From the NCBI GenBank assembly GCA_013203015.1, contig JABMPO010000098.1:1-8348 (forward strand): a stretch of DNA of 8,348 nt, read 5' to 3'. Source of the DNA: Fidelibacterota bacterium (GTDB taxonomy: Bacteria; Fidelibacterota; Marinisomatia; Marinisomatales; TCS56). Positions 6,594 to 8,348 of the stretch are shown here, piece by piece. Position numbers and translations under genes: made by a program. The stretch's first letter is position 1, and each line of letters begins with the position of its first letter. Under the pieces are notes generated by a model, which searched no databases, was not told the origin of the DNA, and saw nothing but the letters and a program-made list of their open reading frames with translations.

Positions 6594-7555
6594 GCAATTG
6601 CCTCGGCCATATATTTTTTTCCAACCATCTCCGAATATTGCTCACCAAAAGCCGATTCCAGCGCCGTGATGGCTACTTCCACCATTTCATCTTCCGGCTG
6701 CCGGGTCGTGATATTTTGCAGCCACAGGCCGGGTGCACGCAGCACACGAACCAGAAAACTACTGCCATTTTTAGCACTTAACTTAATAACCTCGTATGAG
6801 AGACCCATGACCAGTGGAATCAATGGCAGATGCACCAGCAGGCGAACCCCCAGAGATATTGTACCGGTCACACTGATTATCAAGGTATCTACCACGGCAA
6901 AAATGAGAATTGCGGAAAGCATTACAATGAACAAAAAACTGGTACCGCAACGGGGATGCTGGGTCGGAAAAGATTGGGCGTTGGCTACGGTAATCTCCGA
7001 CCCGGATTCGAAATTATAGACTACCCGGTGTTCGGCGCCATGATATTGAAATAATCGCCGCACATCTTTCATCAACGATATCAACCCCAGGTAAATCACA
7101 AAAAATGTGATTCGAAACAGGCCTGAGACCATATTAAACGCCAGGGCTTCTTTTTCAATATTCAGTAATTTAGTGGTAATCCACATGGGTCCGACCATGA
7201 ACATCAACATGGCCAAAGCAACTGCAAACAGAACCGAAAAGAAATTGCCAAGTTTAGTAGGTTTCTTGCTTCCTTCTTCCGGGGGCATTGCGATATCGGC
7301 AGACCATTGTAAGGTACCAAAACCGATTCGCATCGCTTCAAAAAGAGCCGCGATTCCCCGTAAAACCGGCTTTTTCCAGAGCTTTGATTTTTCAGTCAGC
7401 GATTTAAATTCATAACGATCAGTATGAACTTTTCCCACGGGATCTCTGACCGCAGTGCAATAAGCGCCAGGAACACGCATCATCACACCTTCGATCACAG
7501 CTTGTCCACCGACTAAAATCGCTGGTTTAGTAAGCAATAATGGTAAGATTTTCAT
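6590..7555 (-). CDS. DUF1385 (YqhQ-like) membrane protein of unknown function
   Basis: A 321-residue inner-membrane protein of the DUF1385 family; the biochemical role is not established. Family blocks seen: VGGQAVIEGVMMR at 15-27, YHGAEHRVVYNFE at 171-183, TQHPRCGTSFLF at 198-209, SYEVIKLSAKN at 253-263 and APGLWLQNITTRQPEDEMVEVAI at 274-296. Likely membrane segments lie near 105-127, 142-162, 206-229 and 237-252. The conserved His/Glu/Cys residues around 172-176 and 200-203 suggest a metal or catalytic site, which is inference. The ATG at 7555 has AGGAG 14 bases upstream, too far for an ideal ribosome site, and that AGGAG is buried in the 3' arm of the terminator-like hairpin. The family is often found next to rpmE, prfA and prmC, as here, which hints at a link with translation or envelope assembly but proves none. 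Confidence 0.9.
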   Translation of the reverse strand: MKILPLLLTKPAILVGGQAVIEGVMMRVPGAYCTAVRDPVGKVHTDRYEFKSLTEKSKLWKKPVLRGIAALFEAMRIGFGTLQWSADIAMPPEEGSKKPTKLGNFFSVLFAVALAMLMFMVGPMWITTKLLNIEKEALAFNMVSGLFRITFFVIYLGLISLMKDVRRLFQYHGAEHRVVYNFESGSEITVANAQSFPTQHPRCGTSFLFIVMLSAILIFAVVDTLIISVTGTISLGVRLLVHLPLIPLVMGLSYEVIKLSAKNGSSFLVRVLRAPGLWLQNITTRQPEDEMVEVAITALESAFGEQYSEMVGKKYMAEAIA

Positions 7556-7561
7556 AGATAG

Positions 7562-7598
7562 AAAAAGGGCTCCTCACCCAGAAAACAAATGAGAAGCC
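7562..7598 (-). terminator. Intrinsic terminator after rpmE, in the DUF1385 leader
   Basis: On the minus strand the arms GGCTTCTCA (7598-7590) and TGAGGAGCC (7576-7568) form a 9-base-pair stem with one G-U pair, around a 13-base loop. One C then five Ts (7566-7562) follow. It starts 18 bases after the rpmE stop and its T-tract ends 6 bases before the DUF1385 ATG. The 3' arm contains AGGAG, the only Shine-Dalgarno-like word before DUF1385. It may be a partial terminator or attenuator, since the downstream genes otherwise need a promoter inside rpmE. Confidence 0.75.
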
Positions 7599-7616
7599 GC
7601 AATGTAGTTATTTGGG

Positions 7617-7823
7617 TTATTGGGCTGGTTTCTTATACTTGCGATTGAATTTTTCAATTCGGCCGGCAGTATCTACTAATTTCTGTTTCCCGGTAAAAAA
7701 CGGGTGACAGGCCGAACAAATTTCAATTTTTTGATCGCCAATTGTATTGTAAACCTGGAAAGTATTTCCACAGGCACAGGATACTGTACCCAAAGTATAT
7801 TTTGGATGAATATTCTTCTTCAT
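7617..7823 (-). CDS. rpmE: 50S ribosomal protein L31, zinc-binding type
   Basis: Small protein of the large ribosomal subunit that bridges to the small subunit. The 68 residues match the family. It begins MKKNIHPKY, contains the block CHPFFTGKQKLVDTAGRIEKFN, and carries C16, C18, C36 and C39 as CxC and CxxC, which make this the zinc-holding (C+) form and not the zinc-free RpmE2/YkgM type. The ATG at 7823 has AGGAG six bases upstream, which decides the start. It follows the aminotransferase gene by 9 bases and is followed by a terminator-like hairpin. Confidence 0.98.
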   Translation of the reverse strand: MKKNIHPKYTLGTVSCACGNTFQVYNTIGDQKIEICSACHPFFTGKQKLVDTAGRIEKFNRKYKKPAQ

Positions 7824-7829
7824 CGCATG

Positions 7830-7834
7830 CTCCT
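7830..7834 (-). promoter_or_regulatory. rpmE ribosome binding site overlapping the upstream stop codon
   Basis: AGGAG on the minus strand lies six bases before the rpmE ATG. Its first two bases (AG) are the last two bases of the TAG stop of the aminotransferase gene (7835-7833). Ribosomes ending there would sit on the rpmE start region, so the two genes are probably translated from one transcript. Confidence 0.8.
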
Positions 7835-8348
7835 ATTTTAATTCTTGTAATACTTTAGTTATACGTTGGATTCCTTCGCGGATATTATCCGCATTGGTTG
7901 CGAAGGAAAAACGAATGTGTCCCGGTGAACCAAATCCGTCGCCGGGCACGGTTACGACCTGGGCTTTATCAAGGATGTAATTACCGAGATCGAACGAATC
8001 ATTGATAACCTGTCCCTTGGCTCGCTTGCCAATGTAGGTAGACATATCCGGGAAAGCGTAAAATGCCCCGCCTGGTAAGGCACAATTGACGCCCGGAATT
8101 TCATTCAGCAAACCTACCATGAGATCACGCCGTTCCTGAAACGTTTGGCGCATTGTTTCCACTGCTGATTGATCACCGGTCAGGGCTTCGATCGCCGCCT
8201 GCTGACCAATCGAATTAGGGCAGGAAGTAGCCTGACCTTGAAATTTAGCCATAGCTTTAGCAATCCGGTAATCCGCAACGGCGTAACCGATTCGCCAGCC
8301 AGTCATGGCATAGGTTTTCGACAAACTCATGCAGGTAATGATTCTGGC
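7833..8348 (-). CDS. Class I aspartate aminotransferase, C-terminal part (N-terminus outside window)
   Basis: PLP-dependent enzyme that moves an amino group between aspartate (or a related amino acid) and 2-oxoglutarate. The frame enters from the right edge; 171 residues are visible of about 395, so roughly the first 225 are missing. SLSKTYAMTGWRIGY near visible residues 8-22 carries the PLP-binding lysine (visible K11) and the conserved arginine that contacts the cofactor phosphate. Near the C-terminus, GHIRFSFAT supplies the arginine that holds the substrate alpha-carboxylate. The spelling fits the Ib subgroup (AspB/AspC-like, prokaryotic) and some Ib enzymes also accept prephenate; the substrate-choosing N-terminal residues are not in the window. 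The gene ends with TAG 9 bases before rpmE. An internal Met at 8330 is not the true start because the conserved frame continues upstream of it. Confidence 0.93.
   Translation of the reverse strand, partial: ARIITCMSLSKTYAMTGWRIGYAVADYRIAKAMAKFQGQATSCPNSIGQQAAIEALTGDQSAVETMRQTFQERRDLMVGLLNEIPGVNCALPGGAFYAFPDMSTYIGKRAKGQVINDSFDLGNYILDKAQVVTVPGDGFGSPGHIRFSFATNADNIREGIQRITKVLQELK

Noticed and set aside
3803..8348. Reassigned stop codon (UGA or UAG read as an amino acid)
   Set aside because: TGA ends DUF1385, TAG ends the aminotransferase and TAA ends the others, all at family-typical C-termini; no in-frame stop interrupts a conserved protein.

Overview
This is a bacterial housekeeping segment in which every supported gene lies on the minus strand. 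Read in transcription order (from high to low coordinates) it holds: the C-terminal part of a class I aspartate aminotransferase cut by the window edge, rpmE (ribosomal protein L31), a YqhQ-like DUF1385 membrane protein, prfA (release factor 1), prmC (release factor glutamine methyltransferase), a UbiA-superfamily prenyltransferase, a 593-base gene-free spacer, and dnaE (DNA polymerase III alpha), whose last residues run off the window start.

The right half (about 3803-8348) is tightly packed. The aminotransferase stop codon overlaps the ribosome binding site of rpmE. rpmE is followed by a stem-loop with a U-tract that looks like an intrinsic terminator and sits directly in the leader of the DUF1385 gene. 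DUF1385 and prfA overlap by 4 bases (ATGA), prfA and prmC are 3 bases apart, and prmC and the prenyltransferase are 19 bases apart. PrmC modifies the GGQ glutamine of the release factor encoded just before it, so the pair is a functional unit. rpmE, DUF1385, prfA and prmC are often found close together in diverse bacteria.

The left part is a complete-looking dnaE reading frame (1069 residues visible). It has all polymerase aspartates, an internal clamp-binding motif, and a PHP domain in which all nine expected metal ligands are present, so a PHP-type proofreading exonuclease is plausible. The 593-base spacer between dnaE and the prenyltransferase carries several palindromic or hairpin-forming repeats that look like dispersed intergenic elements, plus degenerate AT-rich short repeats. 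I see no gene in it.

Organism: base composition is moderate, and all three standard stop codons are used as stops. The prenyltransferase resembles digeranylgeranylglyceryl phosphate synthases, which are archaeal enzymes also found in bacteria of the FCB superphylum and related candidate phyla. Together with the style of the intergenic repeats this suggests an uncultured bacterium of that broad group. This is an inference; no single gene here fixes the phylum. I found no mobile element, CRISPR array, RNA gene or obviously new system. The points most worth checking are the prenyltransferase, the repeat-filled spacer, the terminator in the DUF1385 leader and the intact PHP site of DnaE.
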